DNA from: Anniella stebbinsi
Taxonomy: Eukaryota; Chordata; Lepidosauria; Squamata; Anniellidae
Assembly (NCBI GenBank): GCA_029215795.1
Contig: JARDYH010000003.1
Coordinates: 175,472,382-175,536,381, forward strand
Reading direction: 5' to 3'
Length of the DNA: 64,000 nucleotides
The stretch's first letter is position 1; each line of letters begins with the position of its first letter. The notes below the pieces were generated by a model that saw only the letters and a program-made list of their open reading frames with translations, was not told where the DNA came from and searched no databases. The translations under genes were made by a program, and so were the position numbers. Below, piece after piece: positions 1 to 11,961 of this stretch.

Positions 1-2230
1 TTCCTTTGAAACTTTATTAATTAACATTGACATAAAGGAAGTACAATTCAAAGTTCTCAGTAGATGGTCCATTAATCCAGCAGGGCTTCAGTTAATACAT
101 CCAAACTATAGTCAGTCTTGTTGGAATGGGTGTGGCCAGATTGGTTTGTACTTTCATCTTTGGTGGGAACGTTCAACAGTGCAGAAATTTTGGAACATGA
201 TTGCTGATTACTGTCAAGAAGTTCTCCATGTGAGACCACTAGTAACTCTCAAACTTACGCTTTTTCATCTTTTTTTACCCTAATGACCCTGAGTTCCTGT
301 ATAAAGACCTCCTTAAGTGATTGTATACAGCTGCAAAATCATGTATAGCAACCAACTAAACAGCAGTGCATTGATAAGATTCAGGCAGCTATGACTATGC
401 ATAAACTTACTTAGAAAGTGCAGCAAACAAGAAAGATATTATGGCACCGTGGTTTTCATTTATTTCCTACGTCGAAGCCTTTCAAACCGTTGATCAAATT
501 CTAACCAAGTATGGTTGCCTATATTTTTTCTAATTAATATATATGCACACACACACACACACTTGCACACACTCTTTATATATGCTGTATAACTTGTATT
601 TACATTATTTCATTAGACAGTGAGATCCTACTTAGGCTGTTTTACTAGAGATGTCCCACAAGTATATTAATGATACACTAAGAAGTATAATTAGTAAATG
701 TCTTAGCTTCCTTAGGGTGAAATCCTATTGGGATTCTCATCAGTGTCCGAATTCACCTCTGCACTGCCCCCCCCTCTGCATTTTCACTTGATGAGCAGAG
801 GAGGGAGGGCTCTGTGGAGGGGAAAGGCTGGGGATAGTTCATATCCCTGCTTGCCCACTCCCCTCCCCTCCCCTCCCGCCAATAAAACCACCCCCTTTCC
901 CTTCTCTCAGAGGTCACCTTTGCAACCTCAAAAATGCAGCTGGCATGTTTCTCTCTATACCAGTTGCAAGGGGGAGGGGGAGGGAAACTCGGACTCCTGG
1001 GTCCGAGGTCAGAGCAATGTATCCGATATCGGATCCAGGAGTCCAAAAAATCCTACGCCCCCCCTCCCAGATGCTGTCGGGGGGCACAGGATTGTTCTCC
1101 CCATGATCTTGTTATATTATTCTGTATGTTCCTCTTTTTGTTGCCTTTAGTTATTTATTTTTACTTTATTTTAAAATAAAATAAAACTTCATGACAAAAA
1201 AAAAAATAAGAAAAGAAGAAATGGCCTGCAGTAACGTGGATCATGTTTAGGTGATGGAATAATATTTATTGATTGACTTGATTTGTACCCTGCATTTATA
1301 TAAAAAATGATACTTGAAGCAGCTATAATGTAATAATAATGTAAGCATCCGTTGACTGTTTGAGAAATCAGGAAACTGGAAACCACAAATCCATAAATGT
1401 TCTGGTGTCTGTTCTATTGAAGTACTATGAATTTATAGAGGAATGAGATTTCTGCCTTCTCTGAGTAGCACAAATTTAAGATTGACTTGTAAAGCCCTGA
1501 AAGAACTGTAGACAGGCACAAAGACAAGACAATTGTCATTGCTTAGTTATATATTTTAGAAGTCTTACTTATTCATTATTTGTGTGAATTAGTGTCATTT
1601 GGGGACAACTGGCATAACCGTCCACAATTCACTGTTGATGCAGGTTAACTACAGCAGGTGGCAAACTATTTGTAGGATTATGTCAATGTAGTCTCATGTT
1701 GTTGGTCACCATATCCTGGAATATTTCCCCGAGATGGTTGGAGATGGGGAATTATCTGATTTTACATTGAAACAATCACATGACCAGTTCTCTTCACCAG
1801 CGAGCCCAAACATGACAATGTATTCTGAGGAATGTTGCCCATGCTACTTTCTGTACTTCTATTACTCATTCTACCACAAAGTGTCATCTACGTTGATGAA
1901 GCTATATAAACAGAAACAACAACAAAGAATGCTTGGGTATTCAAAATATTTACCCACGATAAGCAAGAAATGCACACATGCTTATATTTCAGCACTTTCC
2001 TCTTGAAAAATGATACAAGTTGCAGTCAGGAGAGCTCTGGGTCTCCACCCATGTATATTTTAAAGGGCAAATGCCACCAGAAAAGTGTGTGCTCTTTTTC
2101 TTTCGATTAGGAGTTTATTTTGCACTCAGGTATTCATAGTCTTGTATAAAAAGTAGTATTTGAAATACCTGTCTGAGTACATATTATAATAGTTTCCTGA
2201 TCACTGATCACTGGTCACATCCAACCATCA

Positions 2231-2231
2231 T

Positions 2232-2270
<39 letters not shown>

Positions 2271-2600
2271 TAATATGTATAAACTGACTTTCCTCAACTG
2301 AGCTCAAGCAGGCTAATTATAATAAATTAAAACAATAATAATGATAAAATAACACTAAAACCGCAGAATCAAAATATAAAAAGCACAATTAACCATTAGA
2401 AAAAAATTAACCAGACAGCTTCTAACATGTTGAAGCAATGCAGGGTAACCATTCATGGGACAAAAAGTCTTCCTTTCCCCCAAAAGGCAAGTTTTAACTA
2501 CCTGGTAGAAAGACAGTAAAGAGGAGCAGGGAAAGTTGCCCTTGGGTGTGGGCGCCAGAGTTGTGAACAGCCACAGCACAGGCTCTCTCCCTAGTTCCAA
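2231..2600 (-). mobile_element. LINE 3' end, minus strand, (TTTA)n start
   Basis: A (TTTA)10 tract is followed by AAACTGACTTTCCTCAACTG and decayed 3' UTR wording. The other end is near GTGAACAGCCACAGCAC. Confidence 0.5.
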
Positions 2601-2604
2601 CTGA

Positions 2605-3143
2605 GGCCCTTTCTACACCAGATGGGTGTAGAGGGAGAGAAGGGCGGTGATTCCGGAAGTGCCTGCATCCGGGATCGTCATGTTAATCCACACTCAAAAG
2701 TGTGATGACCTGGCTTCCTCCTGGGTCGTCGCATATCACGGCCGCCATTTTGGATTTTTTCTCCCCATCGGAGGAGAGCGCTCCTGCGCTCCAATGAAAG
2801 GTAAGGGGAAAAAACATGCAAAATCACCCCCCTCCACCATCCTGGGGATGGCGACATTGGTGTCCCCCCCTCCCCGGATGGGCACGGAGCAGCGCGGTGC
2901 GACTCCATGCCTATTTTTGCTTACTCGTGAGTAAGCATGGCAGCACCCGGGACGGGCGGCCACATCTTCCGTGGTCCTGGGAACTTCCCGGGACCACAGG
3001 AGATTGGGGACTTTCCAGGGTTCCCTTATCCATTGCAAATCCCGTAGCTGCCCCCCTGCCCCTGGGAGTTCCTGTGCATCATTTGGACTCACAGGGACCA
3101 GCTGTGGGCCATCCCAGGTGAAACGCCTGGTGTAGAAATGGCT
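2605..3143 (+). mobile_element. MITE with GGCCCTTTCTACACC ends, copy 1
   Basis: Ends GGCCCTTTCTACACC and, inward from the right, AGCCATTTCTACACC. Interior CCTGGGAACTTCCCGGGA is palindromic. A related copy lies at 52923-53439. The flanks here do not match. Confidence 0.65.
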
Positions 3144-3424
3144 TAGGTGTATTTCTGGAGATAATGGGGAAAACAGAACGACCTGCAGTTTTCAGATGAT
3201 TACATATGTTTTAAAGGGAAGGCAGTCCTCAAAATATAGGTATGCACTGTTCTCACTTGTCAGGAGCACACATGTACTATTCATTTTGAATTATTTAGGT
3301 ATATTACCTCAACTGGGAAATCTAAGAGTAAGTAGTAGTTCTTAGCATGGCTGCGTGGAATGCTCCCAATCCAGCATTCCAGGATGCAAAAGAAAGGGTG
3401 AATGCAGAGTTGGGGCATGTGCGG

Positions 3425-3553
3425 TCCTCCAGATGTTGGACCACAATTCAAGATGTTGTAGGACTAGAACTCCAGATTTTGTTGGACTACAACTAGCCAA
3501 CCTAGTCAGTGGTGAAGAATGATGGGAGTTTCAATCCAACAGCATCTGGAGGA
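3425..3553. mobile_element. Fold-back MITE (CTCCAGATGT family)
   Basis: TCCTCCAGATGTTGGACC at the left pairs with CCAACAGCATCTGGAGGA at the right. The same family is at 18554 and 61364. Confidence 0.65.
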
Positions 3554-4591
3554 TCACATGTTCCCCATCCTTGGCTTAGTGAGTGCTTTGTAATGCAGAA
3601 ACAAGATGGCATTCATGAACTCACCATAGCCTTTACGGACATAGGCTTGGTTCAATTATAGATCTGATCTGTATTAATAATTTCTCCCATGGTTTATAAC
3701 TGCTACCAGGACTGATGACCGATGCTAGCATCTCATACACTCTGCTGGAAGACTGCAAAAGTATACAGCAGCTGGAAATATTTCATGTGGCTTTATTAAG
3801 ATCTAATCCTGGGAATGCTGACTGCCAAGCCTAATATTTCAAGCTTAGTGTTAAGCACTGTGAAAAAGGCCCACCAACCAACGCGAGCGGGCACTAAATC
3901 AGAAGGCTGGCTTCGCTGTGACTACTTCAAGTGTAACACACTATTCTTGGTAATGAAACTGAAATGAAAGGATTGCTCTGCCAACCCAATTTCTTTGTGC
4001 CTTGCTCGTGCTCCTGTTTTCATAGGAGCTAAATAGCCTGGCTTGTCCAGCAATAAAAACACTCTGAACAAGAAAGAATCTAAAGGGTGGTCAGCTAATT
4101 GGAATAAAGCTAGAATAATCAATACAGAGATGGTTCAGCTCCACGAAACAATATATGCTCTTTGTTCTAATATCCATCATTGGAAGAGGCAGGATATAAT
4201 TGTAAAAGGGCAGGTTTAATTGGCCTCAACTCAAAAGCTTTACTTTCCCTTCAATATTCATTTTCCAGCTACAGATCAAAATTAAATGAACAGTCCCATT
4301 GCACTGTTTTGCTCACTGTTGGCTCGGCTTTCCTGTTTGTTAGTCTTCCTTGATTTTAATCTGCATTCGTTATCACTTCCTCTCTAAATTTCATGCAGGC
4401 TCCTTTTCTAGGCCTAAACTCTCCTGAAACTCTTCCGCACCTCCCTAAGAAATGCCAAGAGGGCAAGGAAAGCACACCTGGGAATTCTGGGTCAGGTTCA
4501 GGTTGCCTTCTTTTGCATCCTGTCCCCTGGAGGAATGAAGTGCTACTTACTCAGAAGCCTTCCGGCTAACATAAAAGAGAACTATTTGCAG

Positions 4592-4746
4592 TAAACATAA
4601 CAAAGAGTCTTGTGACACTTCAAAGGCAAAGAAATTTATTCTGGCATAAGCTTTTGGGGACACTGTCCACTTCGTCAGAATAAATGTGTTCGTCTTTAAG
4701 GTGCCACAAGACACTTGTTCTTGCTGTAACAAAATAACATGGCTAC
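4592..4746 (+). repeat. Interspersed repeat, possibly Penelope-like
   Basis: TCTTGTGACACTTCAAAGGC, then TTCTGGCATAAGCTTTTGGG and TCCACTTCGTCAGAATAAA. This wording is common in reptile genomes. I recall it as Penelope-like but am not sure. A second copy starts at 32553. Confidence 0.55.
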
Positions 4747-5282
4747 CCCTCTGGAAATTAGGTAAACATGTTGTTGGTCCTGAGTGAGAAATACTGGGAA
4801 GTTCAACTCAAAAGGGTCATCACCACTTCTTCTGTAATCCTGGCATGTCAGGGCCAAATATAGCTGGCTGAAAAAGCAAGGATTTCAGGTGCTAGCCGGG
4901 AATATCAATCCACGTCCAGGGCTTCAAACTAAATTATGCACCTGCTCCGTAGAAACATTTAACTCACCGGAAGACATGGGCAAGGTTAACGGAGTAATCA
5001 CTTGTCTCTCACCTCTGGAGTCTTCCTGCTAATCCAGTTTAGCTATGAAGGCTGAACAATTGCAGAGAAATGAGTAATTCAATGGCATAATTGAGCTGAA
5101 TTGTGTGATGGCCTTAATCAAGCATTAGACCTCTTGTATGTTTCCCCATGAAGCTGACTGAATTATAAGCAGCAGGTTAGTGGGTGCTTCAATATGGAAA
5201 ATTTAGTGCCCATACACCTTTTAATCCACAGCACAGTTATGGAGCTGTGGTGCTGCATAGGATGCTAGAATTCTGTTGGGTT

Positions 5283-6110
5283 GCTCTAATAAAAACATAA
5301 GAAGAGCCCTGCTAGGTCAGAGCATCCTATTTCACAAAGTTGCCAATGTGAGGCCTCTGGGAAGCCCACAAGAGGAAGGATTGGGAAAGCAAGTGGGCTC
5401 TCTCACACTACGATCCTTTAGCAAGTGGTAGGCAGTGGCATATTACCTTAGATCCTTGAAGTTCTATTTAGCCATTGCAGCTAACACCCATTGATAGATG
5501 TATCCCCCAAGAGTGCAATCCCCCTTTAAAGCTCTCTAAGCCAGTGGTTATCCTCACATACTATGGGAATGGATTCTATATATGAATCATGTTTGGGAGA
5601 AGTAAAGTACTTTCTTTTTTCTATCCTGGATCAATTTCAATTTTAAAAAGAATCATGGATTCTAGTCCTCATCATTTTGGTTGCTCTTTTCTGCAATATT
5701 TCCAGCTCTATAATATCTTCTTCTTTTTTGCAATAAGAAAACAGAATTTAAGCAGTATTCTGAATGTGGCCATAAACTATGATAATAGTGATCTTATTTT
5801 TAATCTCTTTCTTAATAATCCGTACTATGGAATTTGCCTTTCCCCACACTGCTGCCACACTCTAGGATTGATATTTTAATGGACCCCAACACCCCAATAG
5901 GTATTTTCCCAATATACATCTCTTTACACAACTGAATTTCATTTGCCATTTTGTTTCCCATTTCTTCAGTTTGAAGAGACCTTTCTGAAGATCTTTGCAG
6001 TCCTTTTGGATTATCACTGTTCTGAATAATTAGTTTCATCTGTATATTGCTTCTCTTACTTCTTACCCCTAATTCCAGATTATTTATGAACAAGGTAAAC
6101 AATAACTCAA
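5283..6110 (-). mobile_element. CR1-type LINE 3' region, degraded
   Basis: Starts AACATAAGAAGAGCCCTGCT and continues with TTGGTTGCTCTTTTCTGCAA, TTCTGAATGTGGCC, GGAATTTGCCTTTCCC and ATTTCATTTGCCATTTT. All are landmarks of reptile CR1 ORF2 read in reverse. No open frame remains. Confidence 0.8.
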
Positions 6111-6339
6111 ATATTTAACAGCCAGCCTTTATAGATTTTAGGTACCTCTTCCCCTTTTATGATAGTTATATATTTTACTTTTATTATTAATTTTAATGAG
6201 TGTAAATGAACATTGTATCAATGTCTAAATGCTATTTGCTGATGTTTGGCCTATTGGCTGCGAATAAAGTTGTTGTTGTCATGTAACACCAAGGAAGCAG
6301 ATGGAACCCTTGAACTTCACTTGGGTTCAATAATGGGTG

Positions 6340-6815
6340 GGATGAGGACGAACAATTGGAAGTTCCTTTAGCTGTGGCACCAGTCCCACCTTGGTTGATT
6401 GAATCAGGCCAGAAGGGAAAGGCCCAACCACACAGGAGATGGCCCTCATCACTCCAGATATCCTGTCCACATCCTCAAGATCTACTCTTCACACAGTGGC
6501 CAACCAGATGCCCATTGGAAGCCCGCAAGCAGGACATGAGCACAATAGGACCCTCCTGTTCATGTTCTCCAGCAACTGACATAAAGAGGCATATACTGCA
6601 TTTGATACTGGAGGCAATATTTAGCCATTATTACTTGTAGCCATTGATAGTCTTATCCCTCCATGAATTTGTCTATTCTCCCTTTAAGGCCTTCCAAGCT
6701 GGCAGCCATCACTACATCTTGTGGTAGTGAATTCCATAACTGTGTGTTTGTGAAGAAGTACTTCCCTTTATCTGTCCTGAATCTCCCACCATTCAGCTGA
6801 CAGATATCCTGTATC
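6340..6815 (-). mobile_element. CR1-type LINE 3' fragment
   Basis: CAGTGGCCAACCAGATGCCC, CATGAATTTGTCTATTC and GTGGTAGTGAATTCCATA are CR1 3' landmarks. The minus strand would read FRTDKGKYF-like sequence near the right end. Confidence 0.75.
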
Positions 6816-6883
6816 AGAAGTGCCTACAAAAGTGCCCAGATAAGAGTAGCTAAGTTAATACTAACACAGGAGTGTTTGGGATT

Positions 6884-6955
6884 ACACAGCATATAGCAAG
6901 AGCAGCTACATAATTTGTAGCTGCAAAAAGGCAAGTGCTGTGGCACCTCAGGCCT
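6884..6955 (+). repeat. Short interspersed repeat, copy 1
   Basis: ATTACACAGCATATAGCAAG, then TTTGTAGCTGCAAAAAGGC and GCTGTGGCACCTCAG match a stretch at 8903-8975. Confidence 0.5.
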
Positions 6956-7051
6956 GTGCAATTTCTGTCTCATTGACCCAAATGCAGCTCATCAGCCCTA
7001 TACTATGGCCTGCCAGGTTCTTCACAACCTCACTGTTTTCTCCGTCCCAGG

Positions 7052-7078
7052 CAGACAGACAGACAGACAGACAGACAG
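7052..7078 (+). repeat. (CAGA)n microsatellite
   Basis: About 7 units, 150 bp beyond the donor of the SAM exon, in the intron. Confidence 0.95.
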
Positions 7079-7225
7079 GGAGTTTATCAAGGGCCTGGTG
7101 CATTGCCATACTCTCCTGGTGGGTGCCACTTGGCTTAGTGTATCACAAGTTGCGCAGGCCTGGGTTAGTCACCTGAAGATTAGATTTGGACAATCGCATT
7201 CCATCGTGGACAACTTCCTACATAC

Positions 7226-7371
7226 ATGTTTTCTGAAGAGTTCCACGTGGGGTCCTAAAGCGTGAGGGTCAGCGTCCTTTACGAACCAAACCACGTCATC
7301 AACGGTCCAGGTCAAAGGATTCTTGCTTGTGGGCCGAGTGACATCTTGTCTTTCTGGTGAAGGACTTGAGG
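7226..7371 (-). CDS. SCML4: SCML4 exon, SAM domain first half
   Basis: The 146-nt exon follows TTCACACCAATAG and ends at FRKH (...AAACAT) before GTATG. It encodes ASSPSPERQDVTRPTS, then KNPLTWTVDDVVWFVKDA and DPHALGPHVELFRKH. The WTVDDVVWFVKD core is the first helix of the SPM-type SAM domain, which in Scm and PHC proteins drives head-to-tail polymerisation. The exon ends in phase 0 in the middle of the domain. The remaining helices are expected in one more exon, which I did not find in 1-7225 and which should lie left of the window. In the mRNA this exon is the last one seen here. Confidence 0.95.
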
Positions 7372-7769
7372 CTATTGGTGTGAAAAGAAACAACAAACAA
7401 CATCTGAATTACAAATCAGCACACTGATTAGGTTGCTTCCATAGCAAACTTTCAGCCATGACTTGTAGAACCACAACATTTGCCATCCATTGACCTGTGC
7501 CATGCTCACAGTAGCAGCGCTTCCAGACAAGGCTTTTATCCCAGTAATCAGTCACCCTGTCTTGTTCATGGAAATTTATGGGGTGGGGGGTGGTCCAGAT
7601 GACAACATCTTCCACATGTTGCCATCGCATGTTTTCCTACGGTTTTTTTTTTTTTTGCAGTTTTTTTTTCTTACCAGGGAAAATCCATTCAGGGGAAAAA
7701 AGACAGAATAACTGTGCAGTGCCTCTTGACTATTTGAGCTTAGGAGCCCTTTGTCTGGAAACATCCTGA

Positions 7770-8537
7770 GTTTAACCAATGCCTGCCTGAGACTTGAGAT
7801 CTGTCGGAGGAGCCCTCCTCCGCATCCCACCAACGTGAGACATACGCTATGGTGGGACATGGGAGAGGGCTTTCTCTGTTGTGGCACCCCAGCTCTGGAA
7901 TGCCCTCCCCTTGGAGGCCCAACAGGCACCAGCGTTGACCTCATTTTGGTGCTATGTTAAAACATGGCTTTTAAATAGGGTGACCAGATAAAATCCAGGT
8001 CAGGGCTCATGTAACTTTAACAGTTGTAGAGAAAAGGGAATTTCAGCCAGTGTCATTTGTATGCAGTTAGTTCCTGGTGATATTCCCTCTTCATCACAAC
8101 AGTTAAAGTTTCAGGCACTATACTAGAGTGACCATATACAAAAGAAGGCAGGGCCCCTGCAACTTTAACTGTTATGATGAAGAGGGAATTTCACCAGGAA
8201 CTAATTGCATACAAATGACTCTGGCTGAAATTCCCTTTTCTCTACAACTGTTAAAGTTACATGAGCCCTGACCTGGATTTTATCTGGTCACCCTACTTTT
8301 AAACAAAGCCTTTGATGTCTAAATTCACCAAGGCTGCATTTAGTTTGAATTGTTTTGTTCCTATTGCCTTTAAATTCTATTCTGGTTTTAGCTTGATTAA
8401 TGGTTTGATTTGTTTTTAGCTGTGTATATTTACTGTTTATACTGTTTGTATGATTTTATCTGTATGCTGCCCTGAGATCTTAGTGATATTGGGTGGGATA
8501 CAAATGTTTAAATAAATAAATAAGTAAATAAATAAAG
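7770..8537 (+). mobile_element. LINE 3' end split by a hAT MITE
   Basis: Before the MITE the plus strand reads GTGGCACCCCAGCTCTGGAA (A-P-Q-L-W-N-A-L-P-like). After it, AACAAAGCCTTTGATGTC continues and ends in a GGTGGGATACAAATG plus (AATA)n tail. The LINE is older than the hAT insertion. Confidence 0.75.
7976..8295 (+). mobile_element. hAT-type MITE, 320 bp
   Basis: Ends TAGGGTGACCAG and CTGGTCACCCTA, with a perfect 8-bp target duplication CTTTTAAA (7968-7975 and 8296-8303). The whole element folds back on itself. Near the middle, TAGAGTGACCATATA looks like an internal copy of the terminus. It sits inside a LINE 3' end. Confidence 0.95.
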
Positions 8538-8902
8538 TCATTTACATTATTAATGCTTGTTCATTCTTGACCTGTTCACATGAGGGAAAAGTTGTATCTA
8601 GGCATAGTGAATTAACAGTGTACCCTAAAGCATAGTCCAACCTCCACTCTTCCCCTTTCCCACTCTCCAACTGCCCTAGAAGAAACTCTGCTATAGGCCT
8701 TTGTTTTAGGTCCCCTGTATAAAACACTGTTTAATATATTTGTTATGTTACTAACACCAGTGTGGAGTTTGAATGAGTAATCAAGATTCAACGGGCAACA
8801 CAGGGTAGATTGCTTTTTTTTGTCCTCTTCCTAGATGCCTCTGATACAATGACATGGGAGTGCTCTGTTCTTTAGCTAGGTTGATGGCATGAGATGTTTG
8901 GA

Positions 8903-8975
8903 GTGACACACCATAGAGCAAGAGAAACCACAAGAGCTTGTAGCAGCAAGATGATGAGTGCTCTGGCACCTCAGA
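8903..8975 (+). repeat. Short interspersed repeat, copy 2
   Basis: GTGACACACCATAGAGCAAG, then CTTGTAGCAGCAAGATGATG and GCTCTGGCACCTCAG. Pairs with copy 1. Confidence 0.5.
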
Positions 8976-8981
8976 GACAGA

Positions 8982-9110
8982 GGCAGGATCTACACTACTG
9001 CTTTAGAACTGTTTATAATGGTAGTGACAACTGTTGGGGCCCAGGACACACTCCATATACAGTTTTCAAACTGTTTTCAAAGTGTCATATCCTGCTTGGT
9101 GTAGATATGG
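8982..9110 (+). mobile_element. Small MITE of the GGCAGGATCTACAC family
   Basis: Begins GGCAGGATCTACACTACTGC and ends TTGGTGTAGATATGG. Shares GGGCCCAGGACA and TTTTCAAAGTGT with the copies at 23531 and 38624. Confidence 0.75.
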
Positions 9111-10721
9111 AGTATGAGGACCTGCACTGTAAGAAGCAGAGCTGGGAAGAGTTCTGGGGAATTCTCACATGAATTCTTTTAATGTGATCTTCTGAGAGAA
9201 TAGGGAATAACCACCACTGGGAAATGCAACTCTCTGGTACTCTCCAAGTACGGATCGGTAATGTTTAAATTAGCTCAGAACATCAATTTTCCTGAGTTTA
9301 CTGTCCATTCCTATTCATGTTTTCTTGAAACTGTCCCCTAAGTTCAATGGGACTTACTTTCAACTAAACACCTATGACAGATAGGCCAAGGGGCGGGAGG
9401 AGGGGAAGAAGAGAAGAAGTCAGCCATTTTGTATCTGACTGCTTAACAGAAGCCATCTTCCTCAACCGGTGAACCGGGTTATAAAAATATAAAGGCCTCA
9501 GTATCCTGCTGGGGAAAGGAAAAATATGCCAGCTGCCATACTCTTAATGGAATAACCCCTGCTATCATAACGACAGGCAGCTGAGATAGTGGCGCAAGAG
9601 AACACCATCTTCCCATCTGGAATTAAAAGCATGAAAATGCTAAACAAGCAAAACAAAGTTAGTGAGAAAATTAGAAGGACAAAGCAGGGCTTTCGCCAAC
9701 TGTTTCTTTCAGTGTACTGATAGACCATGGGCTGCTTCACACATGATATTCTTTCCTAGAGGAAAGAAGGGAAAAACAACAACATCTGGTTATGAAGTCA
9801 CATAGGATATGTCTGGTTCGCTTATTTATGTGTGTCTGGAAGCTAAAGCACACATCAACTTCCAGATTCATGGGAAAGGGGGTGTTTCCTGGATTTTCTA
9901 CAAATGGCGGGGTATCTGTGTGCACCCTTCTCCTGACATTGATATTTAGTCCGTGAAAGAAAAATAAATGTTCATGTGGGGCAGCCCTAGCTCTGGCTGC
10001 AACCTAAAGATGTTTTGCTGCCCGGTCTTCCCTAACCACTGGCTTTTACAAAGTAGCATCCCCAAAGAATGCCTATTGGGAGAGCTACTGAAACTGCACT
10101 AAGATGAATGTTGTGCATGTGACTTTTTTAGTGGCAACATGGCTGAGATGATTTAAGGTCACATCAGACCCCTCAACATTAAATCAAGGCAATAAAGCAC
10201 ATTGGGAGGGAAGAGCATTTATGTTTTTATTTTTAGTCTCTGTAGAATTATACATCTCAGTTGCTATCGCTGCGGCCTGTTTCCTTCCCGAATTCTACTC
10301 CCTTTGTTTGCACCTCTCCTCTTTCAGAGGGCTATATTATATTAGAATGAATGGCACTGGCTTGGTTTTACTTGCCTCTCTGGTATGTCTGTTTATGTGA
10401 GCATGTGCACATAGAGAAGGGAAGGTGGATGAGCTCAGAGGAGGTGACAGAATGTGAAAAAAGTATTGATTATTTGACACGTTTGGCTCTATCACGAGTA
10501 AGAAGTTGTAGGAAACAGCAAAAGCAACTTATACAGGAACTTCCTAGTTTTCAGAATAGCGTGCAGCCAGAAATGCAGGAAGCAGTAACAAGAAGGTGGA
10601 GGGGGGGGGGGGAGGCATGCTATTTTTAATTCAACTATGTTTACTTCATCATGTTAGCCCTGTACTTTCTGTATGGACTCAACAGATCAGCATAGGTGCT
10701 TGCGGCTTATAAGAATCAGGG

Positions 10722-10770
10722 AAAGGCTCTAGTTCAGTGGTAGAACATATGCCAGGGATGCACAAGCTTT
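10722..10770 (+). mobile_element. SINE 5' fragment
   Basis: AAGGCTCTAGTTCAGTGGTA then GAACATATGCC resembles the A-box head of the tRNA-derived SINE. Confidence 0.4.
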
Positions 10771-10975
10771 CCAGCCATGAGGGCCCCATCAGGTGTCTGT
10801 GGGGTTCCAGGAGTCATGCATCTGTGTACATGGGCATGCATGCCCACATACACACACATACACCTGCACACTTATCCCATTCTGTGCATACTCATTCACA
10901 CTCTCACACACTCAGACATATAGAGACACTCATATATTCATCCATTCACACATTCATCCAGATCACCCTCCCCAC

Positions 10976-10978
<3 letters not shown>

Positions 10979-11011
<33 letters not shown>
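10979..11011 (+). repeat. (AG)n microsatellite
   Basis: About 16 units, following CA-rich sequence from 10840. Confidence 0.95.
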
Positions 11012-11014
<3 letters not shown>

Positions 11015-11299
11015 TCCCCACCCCCATCCACAGGCATACATTTTCCCTGCTCCCCCCATCTCAGAGAGTACTCTTGCCTTCACTCGCCTATGAGAGATTG
11101 ATGGTAAGGGATGGGATTCTGCTGTTAGTGTTTGCACTGGCAAGGGAAATTTCAGGCTTTGCATAGCTAACGCTAGCTCTAGCAAGGAAAATGGGTCACT
11201 GAGGGCTGCATTTGGTGCTTGGTTGTGCACCTCAGCATACTTTTTGTATGCAAAAGCTCTTAGGCTCTATCAAAACAATTTCCAAGTAGGGCCGGAAAG

Positions 11300-11400
11300 A
11301 CACCTCTCTGAAATTCTGGATAGCTCCTGGCAGTCAAGTGTTAACTATGCTGGGCTAGATGGGCCAGTGGTCTGCTAAAGCAGCTTCCTATGTTTCTTGA
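11300..11400 (+). mobile_element. SINE 3' fragment
   Basis: GGGCTAGATGGGCCAGTGGT then AAGCAGCTTCCTATGTTTC matches the tail of the SINE at 60378. Confidence 0.65.
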
Positions 11401-11491
11401 TACAGTGAAACACCCACTCTGAGCACCCCAGAAATGCCCTAAAGCCATTTTTAGAATAAGAGCAAGCAAGAAAGAGATTAGGTATGCCAGA

Positions 11492-11961
11492 CTCATAGGG
11501 ATGGCTGAATCCTTCCTTTCAGTTTCTCTCTGTTCTTAGTTTTCTTATCTTAAATTTGGTTCATACAAAATTTTGAACATTTTTTTTAAAAAAAGGTTGC
11601 ATGAAAATTTGTGAAAATTCATATGCATTTTGGGTGCATTTTTCCTAATACATTTTTTTTGCATACAATTTTGTGAAATATACAAATTTTTGCAACAAAT
11701 TTTCTAATATATTGCATTTTTAATATTATGTCCACAAATATATGCATTTTGTATGCACGTTCCCTAATATATACTTTAAAAAAATTGGAGATTTTTTAAA
11801 AAGTATATATTAGGGAACGTGCATACAAAATACATATTGCAAAATTCGAAGAAGTGCAAATTTTGAAAGTTAACTGAGTTTTGGTTATATTGGTTCAAAA
11901 ATGCAAAACTAGGTAAATTGGTATTAAAATGCAGACTGAACAATTTTATGCCCTATCCCTA
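11492..11961. mobile_element. T-rich MITE-like element with hairpin
   Basis: The stretch begins near TCATAGGGATGG and ends ATGCCCTATCCCTA. TGCCAGA occurs on both flanks (11485-11491 and 11962-11968), suggesting a worn 8-bp target duplication. The interior is dominated by TTTTGCATACAATTTTGTG-like words. Confidence 0.5.
11747..11830. repeat. Hairpin with 31-bp perfect arms
   Basis: Arms 11747-11777 and 11800-11830 are exact reverse complements (left begins TTTTGTATGCACGTTCCC), with a 22-nt spacer containing TTGGAG. Confidence 0.93.

Larger units (their letters stand above)
1..7225 (-). other. SCML4: Partial intron of SCML4 (between SAM exons)
   Basis: No exon was found here by eye, including the expected C-terminal SAM exon. 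Repeats listed separately cover about half: a LINE end at 2230-2600, an inverted-ended element at 2605-3143, a fold-back MITE near 3425, an interspersed repeat near 4592, and CR1 pieces at 5283-6110 and 6340-6815. I see nothing nameable in 1-720, 1190-2220, 3600-4580 and 4760-5280. The stretch 728-1150 is C/T-rich with a short imperfect inverted repeat (GGACTCCTGGGTCC near 990, GGATCCAGGAGTCC near 1031). Confidence 0.8.

Noticed and set aside
728..1150. 140-codon plus-strand frame
   Set aside because: Pro/Ser-rich translation of a C/T-rich stretch with a competing frame on the other strand. No splice or conservation signal.
9400..9760. LTR-like stretch with TATAAAAATATAAAGG and GCCATTTTGTATCTG words
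   Set aside because: No second copy, no TG...CA borders, no flanking duplication and no retroviral coding sequence nearby.
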